In this document: one piece after another, positions 19,373 through 28,291 of the stretch
Layout of the letters: each line of letters begins with the position of its first letter
How positions within the stretch are numbered: position 1 is the stretch's first letter
Assembly (NCBI GenBank): GCA_020054095.1
Contig: JAGVMA010000052.1
Location: 1 to 64,000 of the forward strand
Length of the DNA: 64,000 nt
DNA from: Bacteroidia bacterium
GTDB taxonomy: Bacteria; Bacteroidota; Bacteroidia; JADZBD01
Direction of reading: 5' to 3'
Notes under the pieces: generated by a model
The model's input: the letters and a program-made list of their open reading frames with translations, nothing else
What the model was told of the DNA's origin: nothing
Databases searched by the model: none
Position numbers and translations under genes: made by a program

Positions 19373-21850
19373 GTGAATTTTAAATACATCACCGTAGTAC
19401 TATTTTTATTTTTTTCATTTTGTTTGCAAGCGCAAGATTCGCTAAAGAAATTTGCAATTAACCGTACTGCTTCAGCACCCAAAATAGATGGAGACTTAAC
19501 CGATGCTATTTGGCAAACTGCCTCGCCCTATACAGATTTTGTTCAAAACCGACCAATTGAAGGTGCGCAGCCATCGCAAAAAACAGAAGTGCGAATGATG
19601 TATGACGATTATGGTATATATGTATCGGCTATGCTTTATGATAATCATGCAGATAGTATTTTGCACGAACTTGGCTTTAAAGATGATGAAGGACTAAATG
19701 CCGATAAATTCGATATACGAATTGACCCGTATAACACAAGGCAAGATGCTTTTATCTTCGGAGTGTATGCTTCAGGTGTTCAATACGATAATAAATTTAG
19801 CGATTGGACTTTTAATGCCGTGTGGCAAAGTGCTGTAAAAATTACTGATAAAGGATGGTGCGTGGAAATGCTGATTCCATACATGGCAATTCGCTTTCCA
19901 AATGTTCAAGTGCAAACTTGGGCTGTTCAATTTACGCGCGATATACGCAGGCACCGCGAATTTATTCAATGGAGTTTAACGCCAAGTAAGGTGGCAGTAG
20001 GTGCAAAATTGTGGGGTAACTTGGTGGGCATTAATAATATTAAACCACCTTTGCGACTTTCGCTCACGCCCTATTTAACTTTTTATGCAGAGCGTTCTCC
20101 GTTTTACTACTCTTCATCTAATTATGTTTTCACTAATCAAATGCGATTGCTTTATGGTGCCGATTTAAAATACGGACTAAACGAAAGTTTTACCATAGAC
20201 ATGACTCTCCTACCCGATTTCAGTCAAGTGCAAAGCGATAACAAAATACGTAACCTCACTTATCGGGAAATTAACTACGATGAAAACCGACCTTTTTTTA
20301 AAGAAGGCACCGACCTTTTTTCTAAAAATGCGCTTTTTTATTCGCGCAGAATTGGCAGCACACCATCTTTATTTTATGATGTTCCTTATCTGGTAAATCC
20401 ATCTGAGAAAATAATAAGCAACCCAGCACAATCGCAATTAATTAATGCCAGCAAACTTACTGGCCGAACCGAACATGGCTTGGAAATAGGTGTACTTAAT
20501 GCAATTACCAATAATATGTATGCTGAAATACAAGACACTGTTACCGGCACTGTTCGCGAAATATTAACCGAGCCATTAACTAATTACAGTGCAGTTGTGT
20601 TTGATCAGCAGTTAAAAAATAATTCAAATGCCTATTTCATGAACACCAATGTGATGCGAAACGGCAGCGCACCCGATGCAAATATTACAACAGCCGGCTA
20701 TTGGTTACTAAATAAAAAGAATACGCTTGCCACTTTTGGCGATTATGGATTTTATCAAAAATTCTCCCCATCAGCATCAGGCGGAAACACTTACGATAAT
20801 CAAATAGGATTTTTTTATAATGTAGGATTAAGAAAAACAGGCGGTAATTTTCAATATGGCATTGGTAGAGAAGTTGTGAGCCCTGATTATATCCGCACCG
20901 ATCTTGGTTTTTTTAACGAGCGGAATTATAAGCAAACTGTTCTCGATTTTTCTTACAATCTTTTTCAGCCGTGGAAAAAAATAAGAATGTGTAATGTTAA
21001 TTTAAACTATGTGCACGCTACTAATTTTGAAACTGGGAAAATTTCAGAATCAATGGTTGAAAACAATAATTTTTTTCAATTCTTAAATTTCTTTTCCACT
21101 TTTTTCGGTTTTGGTTTTCAAACTCAATCTACTTTCGATTATTTTGAGCCGCGTATAGATGGCCGATATTACAGGCGAACTCCTTTCTATTTTGTTTATG
21201 GTGGTTTTAGTACCGACTATAGAAAGAAATTGGCAGTTGACATGAATATGAACTTTAGCAATTTCGCCACATACAGCCCTAATGGGTTGCCGCAATTAGT
21301 TGGTTACGGTGGCAGCATTAGCCCTCGCTATCGCTTTAACGATAAGTTTACCATCAGCGCAAGCAGCGAATATAATTTCGATCCGTTTAACGATGGCTTT
21401 GCGGATATTGATGATAATGGAGAAATTATTTTTGGTGGCAGAAAATTACACACCTATATCAATAGCATAAAACTGCGCTATATTATCCGAAACGATATGA
21501 CTATTACTGCCAATGTTCGCGACTATTGGTTTACGGCCGAGTATCAAAAATATTATACACTTGGCTCAGATGGATATTTGTTTGACAACACACAATACAA
21601 TGTAAACAACGATTTTAGTTACAATTATGTGAATGTGGATGTGGTTTTTTCATGGCAGTTTTTACCGGGCAGTTTTTTAACAGCTTCTTACCGCGATATT
21701 ATTGAAACTGAAACACCACTGATGTATTACACCTTTGGCGAAAACTTTAACGAAACAATTAAAACTCCACAGCGCCAAAGTTTCACACTCAAGCTGCTTT
21801 ATTTTCTCGATTACCAATTGCTGAAAAGAAGAAAAGGAAAAGCGGTTTAA
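19373..21850 (+). CDS. DUF5916 outer-membrane protein with N-terminal CBM9-like domain
   Basis: This 825-residue protein has a signal peptide (ending SFCLQAQ). It has a CBM9-like carbohydrate-binding fold at about residues 30-215 (KIDGDLTDAIWQTA, VRMMYDDYGIYVSAML, DKFDIRIDPYNTRQDAFIFG). From about 230 to the end there is a DUF5916 region rich in alternating aromatic residues that looks like an outer-membrane beta-barrel. DUF5916 proteins are widespread in Bacteroidota, and their transport or catalytic role is unclear. The start is a GTG. A TAAAATTG box ends four bases before it, so the mRNA may lack a leader. Confidence 0.85.
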   Translation: MNFKYITVVLFLFFSFCLQAQDSLKKFAINRTASAPKIDGDLTDAIWQTASPYTDFVQNRPIEGAQPSQKTEVRMMYDDYGIYVSAMLYDNHADSILHELGFKDDEGLNADKFDIRIDPYNTRQDAFIFGVYASGVQYDNKFSDWTFNAVWQSAVKITDKGWCVEMLIPYMAIRFPNVQVQTWAVQFTRDIRRHREFIQWSLTPSKVAVGAKLWGNLVGINNIKPPLRLSLTPYLTFYAERSPFYYSSSNYVFTNQMRLLYGADLKYGLNESFTIDMTLLPDFSQVQSDNKIRNLTYREINYDENRPFFKEGTDLFSKNALFYSRRIGSTPSLFYDVPYLVNPSEKIISNPAQSQLINASKLTGRTEHGLEIGVLNAITNNMYAEIQDTVTGTVREILTEPLTNYSAVVFDQQLKNNSNAYFMNTNVMRNGSAPDANITTAGYWLLNKKNTLATFGDYGFYQKFSPSASGGNTYDNQIGFFYNVGLRKTGGNFQYGIGREVVSPDYIRTDLGFFNERNYKQTVLDFSYNLFQPWKKIRMCNVNLNYVHATNFETGKISESMVENNNFFQFLNFFSTFFGFGFQTQSTFDYFEPRIDGRYYRRTPFYFVYGGFSTDYRKKLAVDMNMNFSNFATYSPNGLPQLVGYGGSISPRYRFNDKFTISASSEYNFDPFNDGFADIDDNGEIIFGGRKLHTYINSIKLRYIIRNDMTITANVRDYWFTAEYQKYYTLGSDGYLFDNTQYNVNNDFSYNYVNVDVVFSWQFLPGSFLTASYRDIIETETPLMYYTFGENFNETIKTPQRQSFTLKLLYFLDYQLLKRRKGKAV

Positions 21851-21885
21851 TTTGTATTTTAGCAATCTGATTTTTCAAGATTGTT

Positions 21886-23631
21886 ATGAGATTCACCATC
21901 GCATTTTTAGTTACCTGCCTTATTGCATTTGTAATTTTTTATAATTCAAAAACAAAGGAGGCAACCAATTTAATTACAGTTGACACCATCGTTTTTAATG
22001 GTCGCGTTTATACTGTTGATTCTTCGTTTGCGACTACCGAATCGTTTGCGATTAAAAATGGAAGAATAATTGAAACAGGGAAATCCGCATACATACTTGG
22101 CAAATACCAATCTGTAAATACTATAAATGCTAATGGCAATGCTGTGTTTCCCGGTTTTATAGATTCTCATTGCCATTTTCTTAACTATGGCTTAGGATTA
22201 AATCAGGTAGAATTGGTTGGCACCAAGTCGTTTGACGAAGTGATTGACCGAGTGGAAACCTATTCTGATAATTATCTCACAGGCGAAACAACAATCAGCG
22301 ATACGCGCTGGATTATTGGGCGCGGCTGGGATCAAAACGATTGGGAACTGAAAGAATATCCTACAAACGAAAAATTAAATTTATTGTTTCCGAACACACC
22401 CGTTATTTTAAAACGAGTAGATGGCCATGCAGCATTAGCTAACAGCAAAGCACTTGCAATTGCAAATATTTCAGCAACTACAAAATTAACAGGTGGCGAA
22501 GTAATTTTAAAAAACGGAAAACCTACTGGTGTACTTATTGATAATGCTGTTGACCTGGTAACAGCTACTATTCCACAGCCCGATTTTAAAACCATTAAAC
22601 AAGCACTTCTTTTGGCAGAACAAAATTGTTTTGCAGTGGGGCTCACCACCGTAACCGATGCTGGGCTGATGAAAACTGATATTGATGTAATAGATTCGTT
22701 ACAAAAACTTGGAGATTTGAAAATGCGCATTTATGCTATGCTCAGCGATTCTGCGCCCAATTACATTCATTATATAAAGCACGGTGTTTATAAAACCGAC
22801 CGATTAGATGTACGCTCATTCAAGTTTTATGCCGATGGTGCACTTGGTTCGCGTGGCGCTTGTATGCTGCAAGACTACAGCGACAAAAAAGGATGGCGTG
22901 GCTTTTTATTAAAAGATGCTGCTGAATATGCACGCAAATTTGAAGAACTATATATTCAAGGATTTCAGGTTAATTCGCATTGCATTGGCGATTCGGCACA
23001 CCGTTTTTTCCTCACGCAATATTATAAGACATTGGTTTTTCCGAGAAAAAAATTAGTAGGTAATGATACTATCCTATCACTAAGAGCTAACAACCCCGGA
23101 GCAAATTATTGGCGCTGGAGAATAGAACATGCACAAGTAATTAACCCCGATGATTATAATTTGTATTCTCAAACAGGTGCAATACCATCTGTGCAACCCA
23201 CACATGCCACAAGTGATATGTATTGGGCAGAAGATAGAATTGGCAAAGACCGCATAAAAGGTGCATACTCTTTTAAAACACTTTTAAAATATGCTGGTAA
23301 ACTTGCATTAGGAACCGATTTTCCGGTAGAAGACATATCGCCATTTAAAACTTTTTATGCTGCTGTTTTTCGTAAAGATGCAAAAGGATTTCCTGAAGGT
23401 GGCTTCACAATTAGCGAAGCACTCACGCGCGAAGAAACAATAAAAGGAATGACTATATGGGGCGCTTACGCTAATTTTGAAGAGAAAGAAAAAGGAAGTA
23501 TTGAAGCAGATAAGTTTGCCGATTTTGTGATACTTGATACCGACCTGATGACATGCGATGAAACTAAAATATTAAATACCAAAGTACTTTATACATTTGT
23601 GAATGGCGAAATGGTTTATCAGTTAAAATGA
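21886..23631 (+). CDS. Membrane-anchored amidohydrolase family 3 enzyme (YtcJ-like)
   Basis: This 581-residue metal-dependent hydrolase has an N-terminal hydrophobic helix (residues 2-19) that would anchor it facing the periplasm. Metal-site motifs are visible: FIDSHCHF (HxH), KFYADGALGSRGA, VNSHCIGDSAHR, IEHAQV, and the aspartate in ALGTDFPVED. The fold and sequence match YtcJ-like amidohydrolases, whose natural substrates are mostly unknown. The last bases overlap the next gene (ATGA at 23628), so the two are translationally coupled. The substrate cannot be told from sequence. Confidence 0.87.
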   Translation: MRFTIAFLVTCLIAFVIFYNSKTKEATNLITVDTIVFNGRVYTVDSSFATTESFAIKNGRIIETGKSAYILGKYQSVNTINANGNAVFPGFIDSHCHFLNYGLGLNQVELVGTKSFDEVIDRVETYSDNYLTGETTISDTRWIIGRGWDQNDWELKEYPTNEKLNLLFPNTPVILKRVDGHAALANSKALAIANISATTKLTGGEVILKNGKPTGVLIDNAVDLVTATIPQPDFKTIKQALLLAEQNCFAVGLTTVTDAGLMKTDIDVIDSLQKLGDLKMRIYAMLSDSAPNYIHYIKHGVYKTDRLDVRSFKFYADGALGSRGACMLQDYSDKKGWRGFLLKDAAEYARKFEELYIQGFQVNSHCIGDSAHRFFLTQYYKTLVFPRKKLVGNDTILSLRANNPGANYWRWRIEHAQVINPDDYNLYSQTGAIPSVQPTHATSDMYWAEDRIGKDRIKGAYSFKTLLKYAGKLALGTDFPVEDISPFKTFYAAVFRKDAKGFPEGGFTISEALTREETIKGMTIWGAYANFEEKEKGSIEADKFADFVILDTDLMTCDETKILNTKVLYTFVNGEMVYQLK

Positions 23632-24380
23632 TTTTGAAAAAGAACATATTATTTTTTTGTTTTCTTGTTGTGGCAGTTACAACACAAGCACAATCGCTTG
23701 GTGGTGATGTGTTGCCTTCGCCCAAAAATATTAAACTGCGCTCGCGGGTATCGCTCATGCCTATTTTGTCGTTTTATAATCCACATCCTGTTTATATGGC
23801 TAATCCAAAGGCATTGGCAGGTTATGGAGCAAGTTATAAAGCTGAATTTAAATTTAAACGCGGCTCTACTTTTAAATTAATTGCCGGAGCAGAATACTTG
23901 ATGGAAGGTTTTAAATTCGATTCGTATTATTTCCCAGTGGGCACCACACAGTATTACGATAAGAATTACAATTACACGCACACGCTTCGCATACATCAGC
24001 TTTATTTCCCGTTTATGTTTAAACAAGGATTTAATGACGAAGACCAAAAACAAAACTCACTTTACATTTGTGCCGGTTGGGCATGGCGCTATTTGCTTGG
24101 TTCAAGTTCAAAAATCACGAACAAGGCCACCAGTGAAGTTGAGTGGAGAGGTTTGTCGGCACTTACTGCACAACATCGCTTTTTAATGGACAATGCTGGT
24201 AGTTGTTTACTTGCCGGTTGGGGTTGGGAGCACCGCATGTCTGACATGGGTAGCGCAGTTACGTTTGAAGTATTTTACCGTTATAATTTATCGCGTGTGC
24301 AATATGTGGGCAATAATAACTCCAATGCAATTTTATTTAAGAATAATAATTTAACGGTAGGAGTTGGTTACGAGTTTTAA
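23628..24380 (+). CDS. Exported protein, likely outer-membrane beta-barrel
   Basis: This 250-residue protein has a signal peptide (residues 1-22, ending TTQAQ). Its body is dominated by alternating aromatic strands (YKAEFKFKRGSTFKLIAGAEY, LRIHQLYFPFMFKQGF) and ends in VGVGYEF, a terminal phenylalanine typical of outer-membrane barrels. It overlaps the amidohydrolase gene by four bases and probably works with it at the envelope. It resembles the broad PorT-like barrel group, but the function is unknown. Confidence 0.7.
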   Translation: MILKKNILFFCFLVVAVTTQAQSLGGDVLPSPKNIKLRSRVSLMPILSFYNPHPVYMANPKALAGYGASYKAEFKFKRGSTFKLIAGAEYLMEGFKFDSYYFPVGTTQYYDKNYNYTHTLRIHQLYFPFMFKQGFNDEDQKQNSLYICAGWAWRYLLGSSSKITNKATSEVEWRGLSALTAQHRFLMDNAGSCLLAGWGWEHRMSDMGSAVTFEVFYRYNLSRVQYVGNNNSNAILFKNNNLTVGVGYEF

Positions 24381-24384
24381 CTCG

Positions 24385-24720
24385 TTATAAATGCTCTTTC
24401 AGTTCTACCAAAAAAGATTTCACTTTACCAAGCGCATTTATTATCTCCACTTTATCTACCGTATCTTTTTTGTTTTGCTTTAGTTTTTCTTTTGCTCCTT
24501 GTAGCGTAAAACCACGCTCTTTCACCAAATGGTAAATAAGTTTAATTGTTTCAATATCCCTTTTGCTGAACATCCTATCACCACGTTTGTTTTTATCGGG
24601 CTTTAAAAGATCAAATTCTTTTTCCCAAAAGCGTATGAGCGATGTGTTTACGTTAAAGATGGCAGCAACCTCGCCTATGCTGTAAAACAATTTCTCTATT
24701 TCCTTTTCTTTATAAGGCAC
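24385..24720 (-). CDS. MerR-family transcriptional regulator
   Basis: This 111-residue protein starts at GTG. A MerR winged helix-turn-helix lies at about residues 11-80 (YSIGEVAAIFNVNTSLIRFWEKE, then GDRMFSKRDIETIKLIYHLV and ERGFTLQGAKEKL), followed by a short helix. It lacks the effector-binding domain and the metal-binding cysteines of classical MerR proteins, so the signal is unknown. It is divergent from the WG-repeat gene, with about 70 bases between them. Its 3' end converges on the outer-membrane protein gene with only four bases between. Confidence 0.88.
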   Translation of the reverse strand: MPYKEKEIEKLFYSIGEVAAIFNVNTSLIRFWEKEFDLLKPDKNKRGDRMFSKRDIETIKLIYHLVKERGFTLQGAKEKLKQNKKDTVDKVEIINALGKVKSFLVELKEHL

Positions 24721-24759
24721 CGTGTAAGTGTATTTAGTAAAAATAGAAAAATATTTTAA

Positions 24760-24787
24760 TTGGCTAAATACATTGCACTTACATTTG
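24760..24787 (+). promoter_or_regulatory. Promoter of the WG-repeat gene
   Basis: TTG at 24760-24762 and TACATTTG at 24780-24787 are 17 bases apart, an excellent Bacteroidetes promoter. The box ends five bases before the ATG at 24793, so the transcript should start at or next to the start codon. Confidence 0.65.
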
Positions 24788-24792
24788 TGCTA

Positions 24793-26895
24793 ATGAAATT
24801 AAAAGGGCTAATTCTGTTTTTGTTTTGGACGGCAGCAATTAATGCCGCTAAAATTGATAAAGCATATCAAGCGCTAAAAATTTACGATTACTTTAAGGCG
24901 AAACAATTGTTTTATGCTTCGCTAAAAAAAAACAAAGCAGCAGCAGCATTCGGTCTTGCCACTATTTATTACCGAACCGATAATCCTTTTCACAATATTG
25001 ATTCGGCTCACAGATACATTAACCTCGCTTTGCAAAACAGCTACAACGAAAAAGAGAAACAAATGCTTGCAAAGTACAATATTTCTAATTTAACACTTAC
25101 CGATTTTCGTGAAATGATATTTCTGCGTGCTTATGAATATGCAGCTAAAAAAAATACAATTGCCGATTACGATACCTATATAACCAATTACATTGATGCT
25201 CCGCAGCATAAAACGGCAATTAAAAAACGTCATGCACTTGCGTTTTCGCTCGCCAAACAATTAGATACGCCCGATGGCTATCAAAATTTTATGGAAAAAT
25301 ATGCTGATGCGGATGAGTACGAAGAAGCGAAACAACTTTACGAATCAACATTGTTTGCTACTTACACCTCTTCGGGTAGTATTAGTGCTTATGAAAGTTT
25401 CATCTCTAAATATCAGCAAAGCCCATATATAAATGAATGTGAAAATGCTATTTATGCATTAATGGTAGTGAAAGGTACAATAGATGAATACCACGATTTT
25501 GTAAAACGCTATCCTAAAAACCATAATGTGGAAACTGCTTGGCATAATATTTACACCATTTTTACAACTGATTATACTGCTGAATCGTTTCAGAAATTTA
25601 AAAACTCATTTCCCGATTATCCATACACCGAAAAAGTAAATACAGATATAGAATTATCAAAACTTATTTTGCTACCCATTAAACGCAATGGCAAATGGGG
25701 TTATTGTGATACAAGCGGAACAGTAAAAATTGATTTCTTATACGATTGGTGCGAAACTTTTACGGAAGGTTTGGCACAAATTGAATTAAACAACAAAATT
25801 GGTTTCATTAACAAACAAGGTTTGTTACAAATTCCATATCAGTATGACGAAGCCGAAAAATTCGCGAATGGATATTGCTTGGTGAAATTAAAAGGGAAGT
25901 ACGGCATTATACATAAAACAGGAAAATTAATTGTGCCTCCCGATTTTGATGAAGTGAAAACATATTCTGAGGGAATGGTAGCTGTGAAAAAAAATAAAAA
26001 ATACGGTTACTATGATGAATTTGGCAAATTGGTTATTGATTGCATTTATGATGCAGCCGGAGATTTTTATAACGGACTTGCAACAATTGTGGTAGGCGGC
26101 AAATATGGTTTTATAAGCAAGCAAGGCAACGTAGTAATTGCCTGCGATTACGATTGGGCAGAAGGTTATATTACACAAACATCGCGTGTGAAACAAAACG
26201 GAAAATTTGGCGTGATTAACACATCAGGTAAATTTACAATTAACTGTACGTATGATTTCATGAGTGAGTTTAGCGAAGGTTATGCGTTGGTTGCTGTGGG
26301 TAAAAAATGTGGTTTTATTAATCTAAAAGGAGAAATCAAAATTCCGCTCGATTATGATTTTACCAATGAGATACAATCGCAAAGTAAATTTTACAATGGC
26401 TGCGCCAAAGTAGAATTAAAAGGCAAGCAAGGATTAATTGACACGAGTGGTAAATACATCGTGCCGCGCGATTATGAAGACATTGCACCTTTCTGCGAAG
26501 GTTTATCTGCCATCAAGAAAAAAGATAAATACGGCTACTTAGACAAAAAACTAAAACTTATCATTCCTTACTCCTACTCTGCTGCTGCAAATTTTAACAG
26601 TGGGTTGGCGCGTGTTAAAAAAGATTATTTCTATGGATTTATTGATAAAAAGAAAAAACTGATAATTGCTTTTGAATTTGACGATGCTACCGACTTTAAA
26701 AATGGCTATTCGATGCTCACAAAAAATGAAAAAATGGGAATGATTGACAGCAAAGGCATTTTTGTTTTGAACTGCGAATACGATGAAATAAGTAATGCCG
26801 ATGAACATGGATTTCTCTTGTTACAAAAAAATGAAAAGATTGCTTGGTTTGACTTAGTTAATCGGAAATTTATTTGGAAAGAAGAAGGATTTTAA
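24793..26895 (+). CDS. Exported WG-repeat protein
   Basis: The ATG at 24793 gives 700 residues with a signal peptide (MKLKGLILFLFWTAAINA). A longer frame from a TTG at 24760 is rejected because that TTG is the promoter -33 box. Residues about 20-290 are helical and TPR-like, with repeated YEEAKQLYEST and YHDFVKRYPKN segments. The rest consists of about eleven WG-type beta repeats, each with a K.G...D/N turn (NGKWGYCD, NKIGFIN, GKYGIIH, KKYGYYD, GKYGFIS, GKFGVIN, KKCGFIN, GKQGLID, DKYGYLD, YFYGFID, EKMGMID). WG repeats occur in secreted and surface proteins of uncertain role. A short GNAT gene follows closely. Confidence 0.85.
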   Translation: MKLKGLILFLFWTAAINAAKIDKAYQALKIYDYFKAKQLFYASLKKNKAAAAFGLATIYYRTDNPFHNIDSAHRYINLALQNSYNEKEKQMLAKYNISNLTLTDFREMIFLRAYEYAAKKNTIADYDTYITNYIDAPQHKTAIKKRHALAFSLAKQLDTPDGYQNFMEKYADADEYEEAKQLYESTLFATYTSSGSISAYESFISKYQQSPYINECENAIYALMVVKGTIDEYHDFVKRYPKNHNVETAWHNIYTIFTTDYTAESFQKFKNSFPDYPYTEKVNTDIELSKLILLPIKRNGKWGYCDTSGTVKIDFLYDWCETFTEGLAQIELNNKIGFINKQGLLQIPYQYDEAEKFANGYCLVKLKGKYGIIHKTGKLIVPPDFDEVKTYSEGMVAVKKNKKYGYYDEFGKLVIDCIYDAAGDFYNGLATIVVGGKYGFISKQGNVVIACDYDWAEGYITQTSRVKQNGKFGVINTSGKFTINCTYDFMSEFSEGYALVAVGKKCGFINLKGEIKIPLDYDFTNEIQSQSKFYNGCAKVELKGKQGLIDTSGKYIVPRDYEDIAPFCEGLSAIKKKDKYGYLDKKLKLIIPYSYSAAANFNSGLARVKKDYFYGFIDKKKKLIIAFEFDDATDFKNGYSMLTKNEKMGMIDSKGIFVLNCEYDEISNADEHGFLLLQKNEKIAWFDLVNRKFIWKEEGF

Positions 26896-26906
26896 AAAAC
26901 AATATA

Positions 26907-27332
26907 ATGCAATACACCATAAAGGAACTGAAAGCTGAAGCCGAAATGATTGCTCAGTTCAATTTAATTAAGCAATTAAATGTCGGACTTAAATTGGCTG
27001 ATTACAAGCGGATGTTAAAGGATATGCTAAAGCATAATTACAGAATGATTGGTGTTTATGATAAAACAAAATGTATTGGTATAAGTGGATTTTGGATTGC
27101 AACAAAAATTTATTCCGATAAATATGTAGAGCTCGACAATGTGGTGATTGATGAAAAACACCGATCAAAAGGCATTGGTAAACTGCTTTGCGATTGGATA
27201 CTAAACGAAGCTAAAAAGCAAGGATGCAAAACTGCCATGCTCGATGCGTATGTTGAAAACAGCAGCGGACATAGTTTTTATTTCCGCGAGGGATTTATTG
27301 CAAGAGGTTTTCACTTCATAAAAAAACTATAA
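26907..27332 (+). CDS. GNAT-family N-acetyltransferase
   Basis: This protein is 141 residues long from the ATG at 26907, 11 bases after the WG-repeat stop. An in-frame ATG at 26874 lies inside the preceding gene and would add 11 unlikely residues. GNAT motif A is clear: ELDNVVIDEKHRSKGIGKLLCDWI (about residues 75-98), holding the R/Q-x-x-G-x-G/A acetyl-CoA pyrophosphate loop as RSKGIG. The C-terminal AMLDAYVENSSGHSFYFREGF matches motif B. The acetyl acceptor is unknown. It is probably co-transcribed with the WG-repeat gene. Confidence 0.88.
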   Translation: MQYTIKELKAEAEMIAQFNLIKQLNVGLKLADYKRMLKDMLKHNYRMIGVYDKTKCIGISGFWIATKIYSDKYVELDNVVIDEKHRSKGIGKLLCDWILNEAKKQGCKTAMLDAYVENSSGHSFYFREGFIARGFHFIKKL

Positions 27333-27338
27333 GAAAAT

Positions 27339-28190
27339 TTAATTGAGAATTATTTTGCGTGTTGTAATCTTATTGCTCTCAATCATTCTCACAAAATAAA
27401 TACCACGAGCATAATTTCCGGTATTTATAATGGTGGCGCCAGTAGCATTATAAATGCTTTCAATATTTTTTCCGGTAATATCCATAAGCGTTATCTCATC
27501 CAAATTGGTTAAACCCGAATTAATAATTAAATTATTATTTGATTGATAAACAACTGCACCATTGCCACTGCTTGTTTGTGATTGCTCCTCGCCTGTGGTG
27601 AGCGAATAATATACTGTTACCGAAACATTATCTACATACACATTAACACTTGACGAAACCGAATTGTAAATTTTAATAAACACACCGAAATTTGAATTAT
27701 TTATCAATGTGGGCGTCCAATTGTAATTCCATAAATCGGTACTGTTGCCGTATTGTTTGGTATCGCTTGTAGTACTCCAGCTGTTTGCATCGGCATAATT
27801 ATTTCCCACAAGTGAATTTGCAATGCCAAGTTTTATGGTAGAGTCTAAAACTCCTGAAGCACTTGCATAACCATTAACAGCTAACTCTATTCCTTTTACA
27901 GTTGCATTACCTGGAATCGAAAAATTATAATTAGTGGTGTGTAAGTATCTGCTCCAGTAACAAAAAGTAGCAGCACAGTTTAAATAATTTTGCAGCAGAA
28001 CATTTGTGTACTGGCTGTTTTGGGAAAAAACATTTTGATCGTTAAGCCACATTGCTCCCGAACATGGTATGCAAGAACTTAGCGGTTGGTTTTCAGAATT
28101 AGCGGAATTAGAAGGTCCTTGATTTTGCGCTGATAGAGAAGAAAAAGAAATCGTTACTGACAAAAAAATTGCGCGTAAGATTGTTTTCAT
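27339..28190 (-). CDS. Small secreted protein with T9SS type A sorting domain
   Basis: This 283-residue protein has a signal peptide (ending SSLSAQ). It has a beta-rich body with a region (IPGNATVKGIELAVNGYASASG, VYVDNVSVTVYY) typical of jelly-roll surface modules. The C-terminal sorting domain has a canonical end (ITLMDITGKNIES, NYARGIYFVRMI, TTRKIILN). No catalytic motif is apparent. It converges with the GNAT gene and leaves only six bases between stops. Confidence 0.82.
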   Translation of the reverse strand: MKTILRAIFLSVTISFSSLSAQNQGPSNSANSENQPLSSCIPCSGAMWLNDQNVFSQNSQYTNVLLQNYLNCAATFCYWSRYLHTTNYNFSIPGNATVKGIELAVNGYASASGVLDSTIKLGIANSLVGNNYADANSWSTTSDTKQYGNSTDLWNYNWTPTLINNSNFGVFIKIYNSVSSSVNVYVDNVSVTVYYSLTTGEEQSQTSSGNGAVVYQSNNNLIINSGLTNLDEITLMDITGKNIESIYNATGATIINTGNYARGIYFVRMIESNKITTRKIILN

Positions 28191-28291
28191 GTGTAGGAGT
28201 GTTACATAAGTTTCAGTTTTACGTTGTTTTTACTAACAATGTTTCAATACTTGTGAATATTATTTTACATTTGAAAATAAACTTCTCGTCT

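Noticed and set aside
28169-28291. Longer N-terminus for the PLP enzyme
   Set aside because: It would place 41 non-family residues in front of a clear Tat signal and would contain the TACATTTG promoter box.
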